The notes: generated by a model not told the origin, from the letters alone. Positions 24,545 through 38,558 are shown, numbered from the stretch's first letter. The stretch: DNA of 64,000 nucleotides from Nymphaea colorata (GCF_008831285.2 NC_045141.1:13256106-13320105), one strand, 5' to 3'. A program made the numbers and translations.

Positions 24545-24914
24545 CATATGCTTGAGTCGACTCGTTTAAATAATCAAGTTGAGTTCGAACCGAACATGTA
24601 ACTGTTGAGTCGAGTTCGAGCTTTAATCGAGTTTGTGGAACCTTAATCAAGTATAATATATTCAAACGGGTTTACGAGTTTGTCAAGTCGAGCTCGAACT
24701 CAACATGTAACGATGAATATCAATTCCATTCAAATGAATTTGTTCAACCTTAATCGAGTCGAGCTCCAGCTCAACAAGTAAACCCCGAGTCAAGCTCAAG
24801 TTGCTTCCGTCGAGCTATTCTCGAGCTCCAGCTGAGTCGAGCTCGAGATTTCATTAGTCGAGCCAAACTGGGGCTGACTAAACTCGGGCTGGACTCTGCT
24901 CGTGTTCACCCCTA
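24545..24914. mobile_element. hAT-family 3' end, partial copy
   Basis: Ends with gttcaccccta (24904-24914), the same terminus as the full hAT at 9535-9545, and carries the same subterminal array (gagtcgagctccagctcaac, 'gtcgagctattctcgagctc', 'gggctgactaaactcgggct'). No matching left terminus lies upstream, so it is a right-end fragment or a non-autonomous copy with a decayed left end. Confidence 0.7.
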
Positions 24915-26610
24915 AGAACCGTAGATATTTTAAACTCCACAAATGTCGTTGAAAGGAGCCAGGTGTAGCCATCGATGGCGATGGTGGTCGGCAAAGGGCG
25001 CTAGTTTGGATTCATGAAACGCAGACCCCACTTACATATGACTGAACTCAGGTCTACTTAAATCCAACTATAAATTTAAGGTTTTAGAGTAGCTGGACAC
25101 GTCCCATGAAGACCCCACTTATCTCCACCCTTGATCAGCGACACTATGGTTATCGAGGATCTTAGCCTTATATCCTTGTCTTATCTTGATGCCGCTGCAC
25201 ACGAAGACCGGTTCTACACGCTTTGGAGATCGTTATATTTCTTTTCTTGGCTCATAAGCTTACAACTAGTTAATGGGATGCAAAGGTTGTCATGAGATAG
25301 TGAAAGACGTGATTGGGAGAAAAGATTAAAGATGATGATAAACAACATCACCCAACTTTGATTCCCAGCGATGTTGGTGTTGGCGAATAAGTAGTGGCTA
25401 ATGGGAAACATGATTGCAAGTTTGAATACGTCATTACTCAAGAGTCCCCATCTCCTTTCCAACCACATGATGCGATTTCGTTATGTGATGCTCCAATCAA
25501 ATCACTAACACTTGCACATCACTCTACAAGATTCCCCCAATTACTTGCCCCATTCATTTTGTTTTACTCACTCTCTTGTTGCCCACCAGTTGCATTTCAT
25601 CTTGTTTTATATAAAAGTAGCGTTTGTAAGCGCATTATAAAGTTCATATTTGGTTTAAAACACTTTTTAACACGAACATATATATATATATATATATATA
25701 TTTCATCAAATACAATACTTTGATGCATAAGCTATTCCCCAATTCACAGACCTCTCTTTCTGTCCATCTCTAACATGTAACTACCAAATAATTTAATTAT
25801 AATAGTTCTAGGTATTATCTACTTAAGCTTGCCAATATGGCCTTGCTGATGCTTTTAACTAACGCATGTGTTGATTAATAAAGAATCATTATTGTTTCAA
25901 CAGTTGGCATGGATCCTAAAAACTCTGCCAATGAAAGAGCTTAAAATAGCTTGTTGGGATAGGAGCATGTGAAATGACATGTAAAACGGACTTCACACAC
26001 ATACATATATAATAACACACTTCACATATATATGTATAGTGATTGGTAGATACAAGACCATTGGGTAACCAATAAAAGGCAAACCTCTTAAATTCATGTT
26101 AAAATGTGTCTGTTAAACAAAACATGAACATTCTAACGTGTTTATAAACACTAATTTCACATAAAGCATGCTTTAGCTTAAGTCATTTTGGAAGAAAAAT
26201 TGACTTTTCTACTACCCAAACTTTGATGGTATAAGAGCCATTCTTTTTTCATAATTAAAAAACATTATTACCTAAGAAAACAACGAACTTAAACCAAATC
26301 ACTCTTGAGATCATATTTGTAAGGTTAGATAGCAAAAAAAATATTTTAATAATGTGTCTTACTCAAATGGTTTGCTTTTTATCAGCTTTCATATTATATA
26401 TATATATATATATATATATAACAGGTTTTTCGAATCGGACATTCAATTGATATTTTGAATAATAAGCGTTCGATCTGCCATACATTCAATTGCTCGTGTT
26501 ATTCTAATACAAAGGAACGTATTGAATGCTAAAATATTATTTTAGAAATTTATGATTAAATATATGATTATTTACATTGTTCCAAAAAATCAACTGGACC
26601 TCCGACTCTG
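24915..26610. other. Intergenic DNA with AT microsatellites
   Basis: Two short (AT)n runs lie at about 25679-25701 and 26395-26420. Apart from these I see AT-rich unique-looking sequence without a recognisable gene, RNA or transposon end. Confidence 0.5.
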
Positions 26611-27112
26611 AAATTAATTGCGAGTTTGCAAGTACAAGACCTTGCCTCCCAATCTGCAACGGCATTCAATTGGGTCTCTTCTTACGAAGTTACATCGCTC
26701 ACGAATCACACGTGACCGCGACGCAACGGAACGGCGTCGATGGATTAAAACTTTAACCGGCTTGGAATGGCATGGAATTACGGAACTACCACCAGGCATG
26801 GAGGTTCCCCATCCCGAGTACGGCTCATCGACGGACGAAAACGCGGAGGAGAAAGGGAGGGACGGCGTGGATCGCGCGGCTCACATGCTCTTGGTGCGCG
26901 GGAAAACGAGATGAAGGCTTGGCCTCGTGGGGGAATCGATGCTTCGAAAGGGGGGCGAACGTACCCGGTGCCTTGACGAGCACGCAGTGGCATTCTCGTG
27001 TTTTTGGACAATGCGCGCCTGCTTTCCGGGAAATGGAAAATCTGAAATTAAGTCGAACCCGCCCCCTTCCCCACCAGTCGCGAGCCGTGCATTTGTAATT
27101 ATTTTGGTTTTC
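26611..27112 (+). repeat. GC-rich promoter-like block, copy A
   Basis: A GC-rich island of about 500 bp in AT-rich surroundings, duplicated at 29483-29876. Shared features in the same order are: 'attaa.tgcgagt' at the left edge; a G-box CACGTGAC followed by cgcgac (26709); atggaattacggaact; 'gcttcgaa.gggggcg.acg'; a 29-bp segment identical in both copies (26981-27009, starting cacgcagtgg); and gccgtgcatt at the right edge. Open frames in the two copies are not conserved because indels are not multiples of three, so it looks non-coding, perhaps a former promoter or 5' region. Confidence 0.75.
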
Positions 27113-28666
<1,554 letters not shown>

Positions 28667-28974
28667 ACTTTTTTGAATAAGAAACAATCCAATCGAACCC
28701 TCGAAAATTCTCCCAGTCAATTTAATCGCCTTAATTTCAACTTTAACAAAAAACAACAAAGAAGTTGATATAGCGCTGTGTGTATGTCTAATATAAATGC
28801 AGACCCCTATCTTTATGTGACTTAAATCCAAAACATTGTTTTAGGTGACTTGGACTTGAGCTCGAGTATGATAGCTTAACAAGGTTTGAACTCAAAAATA
28901 TGAATCTTGAATGCAACGAAATGGTCGATTCCAAATCCAATTACAAGAGGAGTGAGTATGGGGCCAGCTACCGG

Positions 28975-29215
28975 TAGGGGTGAACACGAGTTGAGTCGAG
29001 CCCGAGTTCAGTCAGTTCGAGCTCAACTCAACTAATGAAACCTTACGCTCGAGCTCGACTCGATTAAGGCTCAACAAACTCGTAAACTTGTTTGAATATA
29101 TCGACTTGATTAAGGCTCGACAAACTCGATCAAGGCTCGAGGTCGACTCGACCGTTACATGTTGAGCTCGAACTCATTATGAACTCAAACTCGACTCGTT
29201 AAACAAATGACTAAC
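28975..29215. mobile_element. hAT-family end, inverted partial copy
   Basis: Begins taggggtgaacacgag at 28975 and continues with the subterminal array (gagtcgagcccgagttcag, 'ctcgagctcgactcgattaag', 'ggctcgaggtcgactcgacc'). It is the reverse complement of the right-end sequence seen at 9308-9545 and 24545-24914. The opposite terminus is not visible. It lies between the two GC-rich duplicate blocks, so it inserted after or during that duplication. Confidence 0.7.
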
Positions 29216-29482
29216 TCCTTCAAAAAAAAAAGCAAACTTTAAGCAGACCAGACAATTTATAGAGCCAGCTCGTGTTTGAATGGAGCTGGGCAGGGCCGGC
29301 AGGCAGGATGCCCAGCCCTACACGCCGTACGAAAGTGTCAATTAAATTAACTGTGACTGTGACATCGACGATCAAAGCGATTCGTTCTGAACAGAACGAG
29401 ATGCGATTCCCGTAGTCCCAATTTCCTCGAAAGTCAAAATACACGTAACGGCAAGGGGAAAGCGAGAGAGAGTGTTTCCCTC

Positions 29483-29876
29483 TAAATTAACTGCGAGTCA
29501 TGGCAGGGCATTGAAGAAGCGTTCCACCTGGTCACGGCTCACACGTGACCGCGACACAAACGGAACGGAACCGATGGTTCAACTCGGGTTCAGCGTTGGG
29601 AATGGAATTACGGAACTGCCACCACGTGTTGGGGGGCTCCTCGGGGGCCGATGGGCGGGAAAACGTGATCGAGGCGTCGGGGCAACCGGCGCTTCGAACG
29701 GGGGGCGGACGAGGGGGTCGCTTCTTGCGCACGCAGTGGCATTCTCGTGTTTTTGGACTTTGTCCGCGTGCATTACGGTAAATTCACAAACCGAGAACAG
29801 AAAAACCCCACTCTTCCCCGCCAGTCACGGTCCAACCACAATCCCACATGAAAGCCGTGCATTGGTAATTTTTTGG
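29483..29876 (+). repeat. GC-rich promoter-like block, copy B
   Basis: Second copy of the block at 26611-27112, about 2.75-2.87 kb downstream in the same orientation. The G-box CACGTGAC with cgcgac lies at 29542, with a second CACGTG near 29621. The 29-bp identical segment is at 29730-29758. It is shorter than copy A through deletions in its middle. Neither copy has a conserved frame. Confidence 0.75.
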
Positions 29877-31110
29877 ATGGATTAAAAACCATTCAAAATT
29901 AGTTTGAATTGTAAATAGTGATGTATTAAAAACATATTATTTATGTATTAATGGTTATGCTAATTTAAGTCATTTCAACTTGTATCAGCTTCATCTCAGT
30001 AGATATTATAATGAAATTATTATTATTATTATGAATAAATTATTTTACGAAATACAAGTTGTCAAAGCCGATGGGGGCAGTGGTATTGTCCAGATTTTCA
30101 ATTGGCGACGGGAACTGATGCACCCCAATTTAAAAACATGACGGCGGTCACCAAGAACATGATATAACCAGAAAAGTTGGCCACCAAACCAGGAAAATCG
30201 TTTCGCGTTTCTCAATTGCTCGGAAAACGAAATGAAGAACTTCGTAGCGCGACTGCTGCGGATTCACTCAAAATCTGCGCTCTTCTTCGGAACGCCAAAG
30301 AATGGATTCTCCGCCACACTGCCTCGTCCCTTCTGCTAACACATGAGACCATAAGATAGTTGCTAGGATTTAGAATTTGATAATTTGTAAAGGCCCCCCC
30401 ACATTTATGCTGGTTGAGTTATGAATAATTTCTATAATTCTATTCTGAGACGAACAAATTTCTCTTTGAAATTTGAACCATGTGGGGAGAGCCAGAAGGA
30501 CAACTTTCCACAAGGCCTGTGGTGGTTAGTAACGAGTAGAGAAGCAGATCTCATGCTCTTAAATGTTATTGGTGAGAGCAGTTTGGACTCTGGCCGCACA
30601 GATCCGCATGTCTGCCCAAACGGGATCTTCTGGAATTCTGGCATTTATTTTTACATTTCTCAACTGAGAATTATCCTAAAAAAAAAAATTGGAAAACTGA
30701 ATAAATATAAGACACTAGTTCTTGAATGAGAACATGCCCTTCATGTGACTCTCGCTCTCCCTCCCTCCGAGACCTCTCTTTTTTCATGACAAGCTGTCGT
30801 CGATCTTCAATTCTTCATTCACCACTACTCCCCTGCTCTTCGACGCTGTGAGCTCAGAGCTGCGAGCTGCCTCTCAACTGCGTAGCTGCACAGCTGCTTT
30901 ACTTGCTTCCTCCGAAGACCCATCGAGTGCTTCTCCTCCAGACGTCGGCCTTTCCGCTGGAGACGTCGGCCTTTCCGCTGGAGACGTCGGCCTTTCCGCT
31001 GGTGTTGTTCTGCCCACCGCCGGCTTCTTTCTCCCTGTCCCTCCTTCTTGCAGGCAGGCGTCATACAGGTGCGCCACTTTTTCCCCTTCTCGCCTTCCTT
31101 CTGACAAAGA
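29877..31110 (+). other. Spacer and CT-rich leader-like segment, no confirmed gene
   Basis: 29877-30060 is AT-rich. 30060-30360 is moderately GC-rich with no recognised frame. 30590-30830 is the partner of 27960-28260. The frame from 30848 to 31117 (Ser/Ala-rich, containing a thrice-repeated DVGLSAG) has no known domain, and its frame is open on both strands because of the repeat. A 'catacag/gtgcgcc' junction near 31068 could be a splice donor, which would make this a non-coding first exon, but nothing proves transcription. Confidence 0.35.
30940..31002 (+). repeat. Three perfect 21-bp tandem repeats
   Basis: The unit agacgtcggcctttccgctg plus g occurs three times without change at 30940-30960, 30961-30981 and 30982-31002. 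Because 21 is a multiple of three, any frame through it repeats seven residues (DVGLSAG in the 30848 frame). Confidence 0.97.
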
Positions 31111-32289
31111 GATTATATAAGAACAGTGTTATAGCCTTTGTCCGTCTCATTCCCCTGTTTGGCGTCCCCTTTTTTTTTTTTTTTCCCTTCTGAATGAAAA
31201 TAGCAGCCCTCTGTGGTTGTCTGCCATTTTTCTTCCGGCAGAGATCATGGGATCAATTGTTACTTGTTTGATCATCAAGCGCACATGTTGATGCTTATCA
31301 GAAACTGCATCTTTCACATGAGCCATTTTGTGTTTTTCTGTTTTTTGCGATTCTTTTTTTTGGGGACCGGAGAAGGGGACAAACCTAGTTTTGACACCTC
31401 AATGAAGCGGCAGTAGATACCTTGGCAGGTTTGTGTAGAGGTTCCCATTCATACAGAACATCTCAACATCTCCACCTTTGATGATTGTGGTTCAATTAGA
31501 CCGGTTACTTCGTAAACGAGAGATATGCCTGAAAATGGTTTCATTTTTTTCTTTTGTATTTTGGGGAAGGAAAAATTATATACAACTTGGGAGACTAAAA
31601 TAAAATATAGTTAATGCTCATTTCACAGAGGGTGAGTTATATATATATATATATTGCAGAATGCACCAGTGACACCCTTTTACTGAAATAAATTTTTTTC
31701 TGTGGTTGCATATGCAGGACGATCGTTTCATGTGAAGCATCTGAACTTTTCAAGTTATCCCCAGAAGTATTTTGTTGGGTTCCTTTCTTATAAAGGTAAA
31801 TGCTATGCGAAGTAGTTTTTTTCTCTTGATCTGTTAAATCAGATAAGTAAACAGTTTGTAAACGAGCTGGTGATGTACACTGATTGCTGTTAATGCATTG
31901 TTTCTCAATTTTTTATTTCATGCTTCCTTGAATATTGATTACAATCAGAATATGTTCTTAACAGCCGTTCATATGAAGTAACTTAAAATATGATTTTTTA
32001 TTCCTTTGATCATGTTACTTAATGCTGGGAACTAATGTTCTGCATATAATCTATGTATCATTTCTGAGAATTTTGTGTTTTTCTGTCTGTATTATTAGGC
32101 CAGTTAATTTTTTATATGCGTAATTTATGCTGATATGAACGCAAAGCCAACAGTCATCGAGATTTTCTATCTTCTTCTACGCAGGACAACAAAAAAATAA
32201 TTTGGAATGGAGCCTTCTCGGACTGTCCACGCTGCCACTGCGACGCATGTTTAAAAGTGTCCCTTCTCGTCTTTAGTCTCTGGCGGAAA
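31111..32289 (+). promoter_or_regulatory. Upstream region of the HSL2-like gene
   Basis: No gene is recognised. It is T-rich with a (TA)n run at about 31637-31657. A TATAAAG at 31789 is the best TATA-like match and would imply a 5' leader of roughly 470 nt; a weaker 'tttttatatgc' lies near 32108. A segment at 31718-31795 is flanked by AG and GT and open in one frame, so it could instead be a short exon. The upstream GTG at 32257 is in frame with the receptor but is not a plausible start. Confidence 0.35.
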
Positions 32290-35200
32290 ATGATTGGAAT
32301 CCGGTGGTCTCGTCTCGCACTGTTGCTGGTTTTCTTCGCCATCTTCTCCGGCTCTTCTTCTTCCCTGAACACGGATGGGCAGATCCTTCTCGAGGTGAAG
32401 TCCACCTTGAATGACACTGGTGGACGCTTGACGAGTTGGAAGGCTTCTGATGAAACTCCTTGTACTTGGACAGGCATTGCTTGCGATTCTGCTAACGGCA
32501 GAGTTGAGTCCATCGACCTCACTGGGTTCGCTGTAACCGGCGACTTCCCAAATGGATTTTGCCGGATTTCGACCCTCAAGAACCTTTCTCTTGGCTTCAA
32601 TAACCTCAGAAACCGGCTGGTGTCCCGAGATCTTGCGCTCTGTGCCGGAAGCCTTCGTCTTCTCAACCTCTCCAACAACTACTTCGTTGGGCCATTACCG
32701 GAGCTCGGTTCGGAGTTCACCACGTTGATGACGCTGGATCTCACCATGAACAACTTCTCCGGCGGAGTACCAGATGGATACGGCCGCCTTCCAGCAATCA
32801 AAGAGATGTACCTCGTCGGCAACCTGCTATCCTCTGCGTTTCCTGCCATTTTGACAAATCTCACTACGTTGGTAGTTCTCAGCCTTGCTTACAATCCTTT
32901 CAAGCCTAGTCCCCTCCCTCCGGAGATTGGGAATCTCATAAATCTGAGGATCCTTTGGCTTTCAAACTGCAATCTCATTGGCAGCCTTCCTGAATCAGTT
33001 GGAGGACTGGTGGAGTTGAGAGACTTCGACTTGTCGCAGAACGGACTCTCAGGGGTCATTCCGTCGAACATTTCTGGAATGAGGAACGCCAAGCAGATTG
33101 AGCTCTACGCCAACCATCTCAGTGGCAGCTTACCAGAGTCTTTGGGAAACTTGAAGTTCCTCACCTATTTCGATGCTTCGCAGAACGAGATCACTGGGTC
33201 GCTGCCGGAGACTCTTGCGGGGCTGTCATTGATCTCTCTTAACCTGAACGAGAACCAAATGGAGGGTATCATCCCCCCGGTTTTAGAGATGAACCCTTCT
33301 CTTACGGAGCTGAAACTCTTCATGAACAATTTTTCTGGCCAACTTCCAAGAAGGCTCGGTCGAAACTCCCCCCTCCAGTTACTTGATGTCTCGAGTAATA
33401 GATTTGAGGGGAATCTCCCACCTGACCTTTGCTCCATGAAGAAGCTTCAGATGCTCATTGTGTTCAACAACCAGTTCTCTGGAGAGCTGCCAGAAAGCTT
33501 AGTTCTCTGCACCGGGATGCAGAGGATCCGTATACAAAACAATCGATTCGTCGGAACGATCCCTCCGGCTTTCTGGGGACTGTCAAGAGTTAACTTTCTA
33601 GAGCTAAGCAATAACAATTTTGAAGGATCTATCAGTCCCCAAATTGCCGGTGCTCGCAGTCTGACGCAGTTCCTCATTTCTGGCAATAACTTCTCTGGCA
33701 CCATTCCCCCAGAGATGTGCAGTTTGTCACTGCTATATGTTATTGATGCAAGCAGAAACCACATATCCGGTGCCCTTCCTTCCTGCTTAACTTATCTGAA
33801 GGGTCTGCAAAAACTTAACCTCCAAGAAAACCAGATCACCGGCGAGCTGAATTTCTCCTCTTCCATCTCCTCATGGAAGGAACTCACGGAGCTAAACCTC
33901 TCGAAGAATCGACTATCTGGAAGCATTCCATCCCAGTTGGGCTACCTCCCTGTACTGACGTACCTCGACCTCTCGGACAACTTGTTCTCCGGAGAGATCC
34001 CTTCAGAGCTCGCGAACTTGAAGCTGAACAAGCTGAACCTCTCGGATAACGAGCTGGTCGGAAGAATTCCCTCCGGCTTCGACACTCCATTTTACATCTC
34101 CAGCCTGCTTGGAAATCCCGGCCTTTGTACCACCAAAGGGAAAAATTTTCCGCTTTGCTCCCCTTTTGACTCTGGAGCCATCAGGAGGCACGCCAAGACG
34201 GCTTGGATCCTAACAGGGGTGCTGTCCATCGTCGCTGTCATCTTCTTCGTGACATCCCTATGGCTGTACAGGACAAGGTATCAACAAGAGGGGGGGATGG
34301 ATGAGATTGATAGGGCGATGATTGGGAGGGCTATCCGAAAGACGCGGCCATGGAAGCAGACATCGTTCAGCCGGGTGGGGGTGGCAGAGGAGGATGTTAT
34401 GGCATGCTTGACGGAAGAGAACCTGGTGGGGATGGGAGCGTCGGGGAAGGTGTACAGGGCAAGACTAAAGACAGGAGAGAGTGTGGCCGTAAAGCGGCTG
34501 TGGGACGCCGGAAAGCCGGAGACGGAGTTGGGTTTTAGGGCGGAGATCGATACGCTCGGAAGGATCCGCCACACCAATATCGTGAAGCTACTCTGTTGCT
34601 GCGTGAGCAACGAGGTGCGGCTTCTAGTGTACGAGTTCATGGAGAACGGCAGCCTCGGTGAGATGCTGCACGACCGCCCCGACGAGAAGGTGAAAGGCAG
34701 GGCCGCCGGTGGACTTCCAAAGGAGCTGAGTTGGGAGAGGAGGGTAAGGATCGCCATTGGGGCGGCGCAGGGGCTCGCCTATCTTCACCACGACTGCGTC
34801 CCGCCCATCGTCCATCGCGACGTCAAGTCCAACAACATACTGCTCGACGGAGAATTCAATGCTCGGGTAGCTGACTTCGGCCTCGCCAGGATCCTCCGGC
34901 GGCGGGATGCCAAAGACGCCGACGGCGACGACGGACGGATGTCAGAAGTCGCCGGATCATATGGCTATATTGCTCCAGGTAATTTTTAATAACCTTTTAC
35001 CTAACTCCGTTTGGAATTTTATTTCTCCAAACGGCTTTTAGTAGTCTAAATTCTTTGTTCTTTCTTTCTTTATTGTTCGTACTCTGGTTTGCTTTGGATT
35101 TATGGTGCTACTGTGCTTGCAGAGTACGCGTACACTCTGAAAGTGAACGAGAAGAGCGACATCTACAGCTTCGGGGTGGTGCTGCTGGAGCTGGTGACGG

Positions 35201-35472
35201 GGAAGCGGCCCATAGACCCTTCCTTCGGCGACACGAAGGACCTCGTAAAGTGGGTGAACCAGGAATGCTTTTCCGGCGGCAACGCGGCGGCGCAGGTGGA
35301 TCACATTCTGGACTCGAGGATACCGCAGCGGTTTCATGGAGAGATGGAGAGGATGCTGGACGTGGCTCTGCTCTGCACGTCGGCGCTGCCCATCAACCGG
35401 CCCTCCATGAGGAAGGTGGTGGAGCTCCTCCGGGACGTCCGCAAGCCCCGGATTGGATCCAGACGCAACTGA
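32290..35472 (+). CDS. HSL2: HAESA-like LRR receptor kinase (HSL2-like), complete
   Basis: A plasma-membrane receptor kinase of the HAESA/HSL subfamily. Characterised members bind IDA-type peptides with SERK co-receptors to drive cell separation in abscission and lateral root emergence. Exons are 32290-34978 and 35123-35472, giving 1012 residues, close to family size (about 1,000). A signal peptide (1-27) precedes an LRRNT cap (CTWTGIAC), about 20 leucine-rich repeats, the cap GNPGLC, a membrane segment at about 639-659 and a kinase. Kinase residues visible: P-loop GMGASGKV (714-721), Lys735, HRD 842-844 (RD type), DFG 862-864, and APE with Glu897 split by the intron. An R-I-R at 412-414 aligns with the Arg pair that in HAESA contacts the peptide C-terminus. 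Repeat-by-repeat wording ([34 protein letters not shown]) fits HSL2 better than HAESA or HSL1. The ATG at 32290 is chosen because it directly precedes the hydrophobic leader. Confidence 0.94.
34979..35122 (+). other. Intron of the HSL2-like gene (144 bp)
   Basis: GT at 34979-34980 and a TGCAG acceptor ending at 35122, phase 1, splitting the Glu codon of the kinase APE motif (g plus ag). HAESA-family genes commonly have one intron at this place, which supports the gene model. Confidence 0.93.
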
Positions 35473-37132
35473 AGTTGACCGGATTCCTTCTCAGTTTGTA
35501 TCCTTGGCCTTCAAGCTCCTAAAGCGTCCCTCTCCCTCCCTTCGCATCTTACCAGTTCTCCCTTCGGAGCATTGCAGAAGCATCCAAATTCCAAAGTTAC
35601 CGGCATTTTTAGTGCTTACGCTCTTTTCCGGCGTCTTGATGTATCTAAGGTTCGTTGTCAATCGGTCGAGGAGACAAAGTGGGGCTCCTTTATCGGGTTC
35701 ATTTTTGGAGAGCTTATTATTAACTCTGTACTCGGGTTGGGAAGCGGGAGACGCGTTTCCGTCAAGGATTGGTTGTTTCCATTCTATCAAACACTACTCG
35801 GCTTAAGTGCTCTTAACATTTCTCCCAAACTACGTATTGGTCATTTAATTTCAATCTTGGGAAATTTTTCTTTAGAAAAATGGTCTTCTTGTGACTTGAA
35901 AATGTGGACAAGGCTTTATTTCTTTTAGAATTTCTTGATATGCTCACTAGATCATCTAATATTGCATATAACCTTGTAAATAATCAATGAAAGGCACATG
36001 TTACGAGTTAAAATAGGCAAATAGCAACTACAGCTAGTTGTCTCTTAAAGCGCCCACATGAGGATCTAAAAGGAATAGCGACGTTTAGTTTTTGGGGTTC
36101 AGAGGATTATTTATAAGTTTGTGAATATGTGATCACTTTATCTTCATTGGTTAACATGGGCATTTTAAGTTTGATCAATATTAATTTTATTTTATTCATT
36201 TTGCTTAGTGGGTTGGTATCTTTCCCCATCCTTAGCTCAGCCTAAGATTGAGGAGAAATTGGAGCTAAAATTGTCCTTTTTTTTTTTTTCAAAGAGTGGT
36301 CCTACTAGTAGGAGAGTGAGATATAGGCCTGCATTTCCCTGTCTTTGCTTCCGCATCTATTTTTTTGTTCCTTGTTCTTTTCTTCTGCTCTTTTCTTTCT
36401 CTCTCTGTCTCTGTCTCTGTGTGAGGACCTTGTGTTTAGCAATTACAGGATTTTCAGATGTTTTAAGTCTAAAAAACCGGATTGATTGTTAAGTGTGGAA
36501 AATTCATTCTGCCTCATTTTTATGTATTAAAAATTGTAAACGGGGTTCTTGACCCCGTTTTCTATAGATTTAATTTAAACTAAAAAAACTAGGCTCTTAG
36601 GTCTGAAAAGTTTTATAAAAAGCGGTCTCGTATCCGATTTTTTTTTTCCAGATAAACTAGGAAAAAGTTGAGGTTTTGTTTTTGTATGCCATTTTTATTT
36701 GTGTTAATTGCAAAAAGTAGTCCCTAGGCTCCAATTTGTCTCGTCTTCAACCAAACGTTATCGTGATTTAGACTAGGAAGTAGGAACTAGTTGGACCATC
36801 GGTCAGATAAATGGCACGTCTAGATTTATTTTTACTATGGTTTTGAAATGAAAGATACTTTAGGCGCCATTAACACAAACCTTGATGCTGTGTGATGACT
36901 AAGAAATAAATTTTCAACCCATCAAACGAGCCTTATATGAAACATGTTGGAAGGAAATTGATTGATCTAGCTGTAGTTCTAGATCGTTTCAGTTGCATCT
37001 TAGCTATTGTACAAACATTTCGATCCAAAATTAACTCATATGCATGGACATTTATGCATGCTAATGGTTGCAGACATTTAAATATGGATTTGGTTTGTTT
37101 TAAATTTTGTGTGTGCGTGTCTTTCTCTCCCT

Positions 37133-37186
<54 letters not shown>
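37133..37186. repeat. Compound (AC)n(AT)n microsatellite
   Basis: About 11 AC units (37133-37154) followed by about 16 AT units (37155-37186). Confidence 0.96.
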
Positions 37187-37190
<4 letters not shown>

Positions 37191-38410
37191 GGGGAAAGAG
37201 AGGGAGAGACTTTGCTACACGATAGATGTGACACTTTAAATCTGAGTCACAGTAATTGCATTAATAAACTCATATGAATATGACGGCCATGTTGTACTAC
37301 ATAGCCTGCTCCGATTTGAGCATCTAATTGGAATCTTACATATGTGTTGAGAGCATGTGCTTATATGCATCAGGCGCAAAATGTTATTACTTCAACGGTG
37401 CATGTATAATTGAGTCTTGATGATAACACTGAATGCAATGTCTGCCTGATAACGATCGAGTCTGAACCCTCATATAATTAATGGAGTCTATTAATTATAT
37501 CTCTGCGTATAAAAATCACCGAATATATTATCTGCCTTGTCCAATGATTTTTTTACATCTTTAAATTAGATCCCTCAAAATACGCCTATGTGATCAGTTG
37601 ATGCCGGATGAGACTCTAGAGGATTCAACATTGAGAGTTTTAAAAGGTGATTCGTTCGGGTGATATCTTCATTGGATTTCAGATCCCTTCCCAGATCTTC
37701 GTGTCTTCTTCCTTTCGGGTTGCTTCTAACAAGTTTCATGTGTAAATCACCCGGGTTCGATGGACCTCATCCTTGTCTTTGCAGTTTCAGTTTTAGTTAA
37801 AAAAGATTAGCAACCATGACAATCAACTACTTAACAATCTTTTTTTTACAAGTCTGTTAAGATTCTTAACAGTGTTCAATGAGAGACTATACTTTTCTAG
37901 GTAGGACACTACTTAATTCATGTCTGCTTCTAAAAAGACTTGTCCTTAAATATTTAGCTCCAGGAATTGGATAAAAAGATATAAGGCTTGCTTTAAGAAT
38001 CGGTTTTGGAGTTGAATTGGCCAAGCTTCCTATTTGGTCAATTAATAAAAAGCATATTAAAAATCATTTTTTGGAAAAAAATTAACCTAAATTATGTGAA
38101 AGTAATTAAAGATTGAAAAAAACCCTTAAAATATTTAGTGTCACTCCTCATCAAATAGCCACCCAATACAATCGATGTTCCATTAAGTGGATTTGAATGA
38201 GCAGATTCTTGTTAACGTTGCTGGGCAGTGACAGAAGTTAAAAGATTGGGATATAAACAATAAGAATGTAAAACCAACCTCTACTGTTGTGTTATGGGAC
38301 ACTTCATAGGATTCGACACGGCACTAGAACCAAGAGGCAGGGGAGAGCCATGATTTTTTTTAGGGGCGGGCTAAACAGTCTAACTTTTGGATTCGGGTGA
38401 AGTCAAACTG

Positions 38411-38558
38411 AACCCAAATCCAAACAATACATGATGCAACTAAAAATTTTCAATTTTTTGAATGTATTTTTTTTTTCAATTCTAAACCCAAATCCAAACA
38501 ATACATGATGCAACTAAAAATTTTCAATTTTTTGAATGTATTTTTTTTTTTAATTCGC
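38411..38558 (+). repeat. 74-bp tandem duplication
   Basis: A unit starting aacccaaatccaaacaatac occurs at 38411 and 38485 and ends in a T-run. The copies are nearly identical apart from the T-run length. It lies within a degraded transposon-like stretch. Confidence 0.92.

Noticed and set aside
32257-32289. Upstream in-frame GTG as the start of the receptor
   Set aside because: Plants do not normally initiate at GTG here, and the ATG at 32290 immediately precedes the hydrophobic signal peptide.
32154-32678. Antisense 174-codon open frame over the start of the receptor gene
   Set aside because: It is a shadow of the LRR coding strand; residues are Arg/Ser-rich with no domain, and the sense frame is unambiguous.
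34281-34757. Antisense 158-codon open frame over the kinase domain
   Set aside because: Shadow of GC-rich codons in the kinase exon; no recognisable motif.
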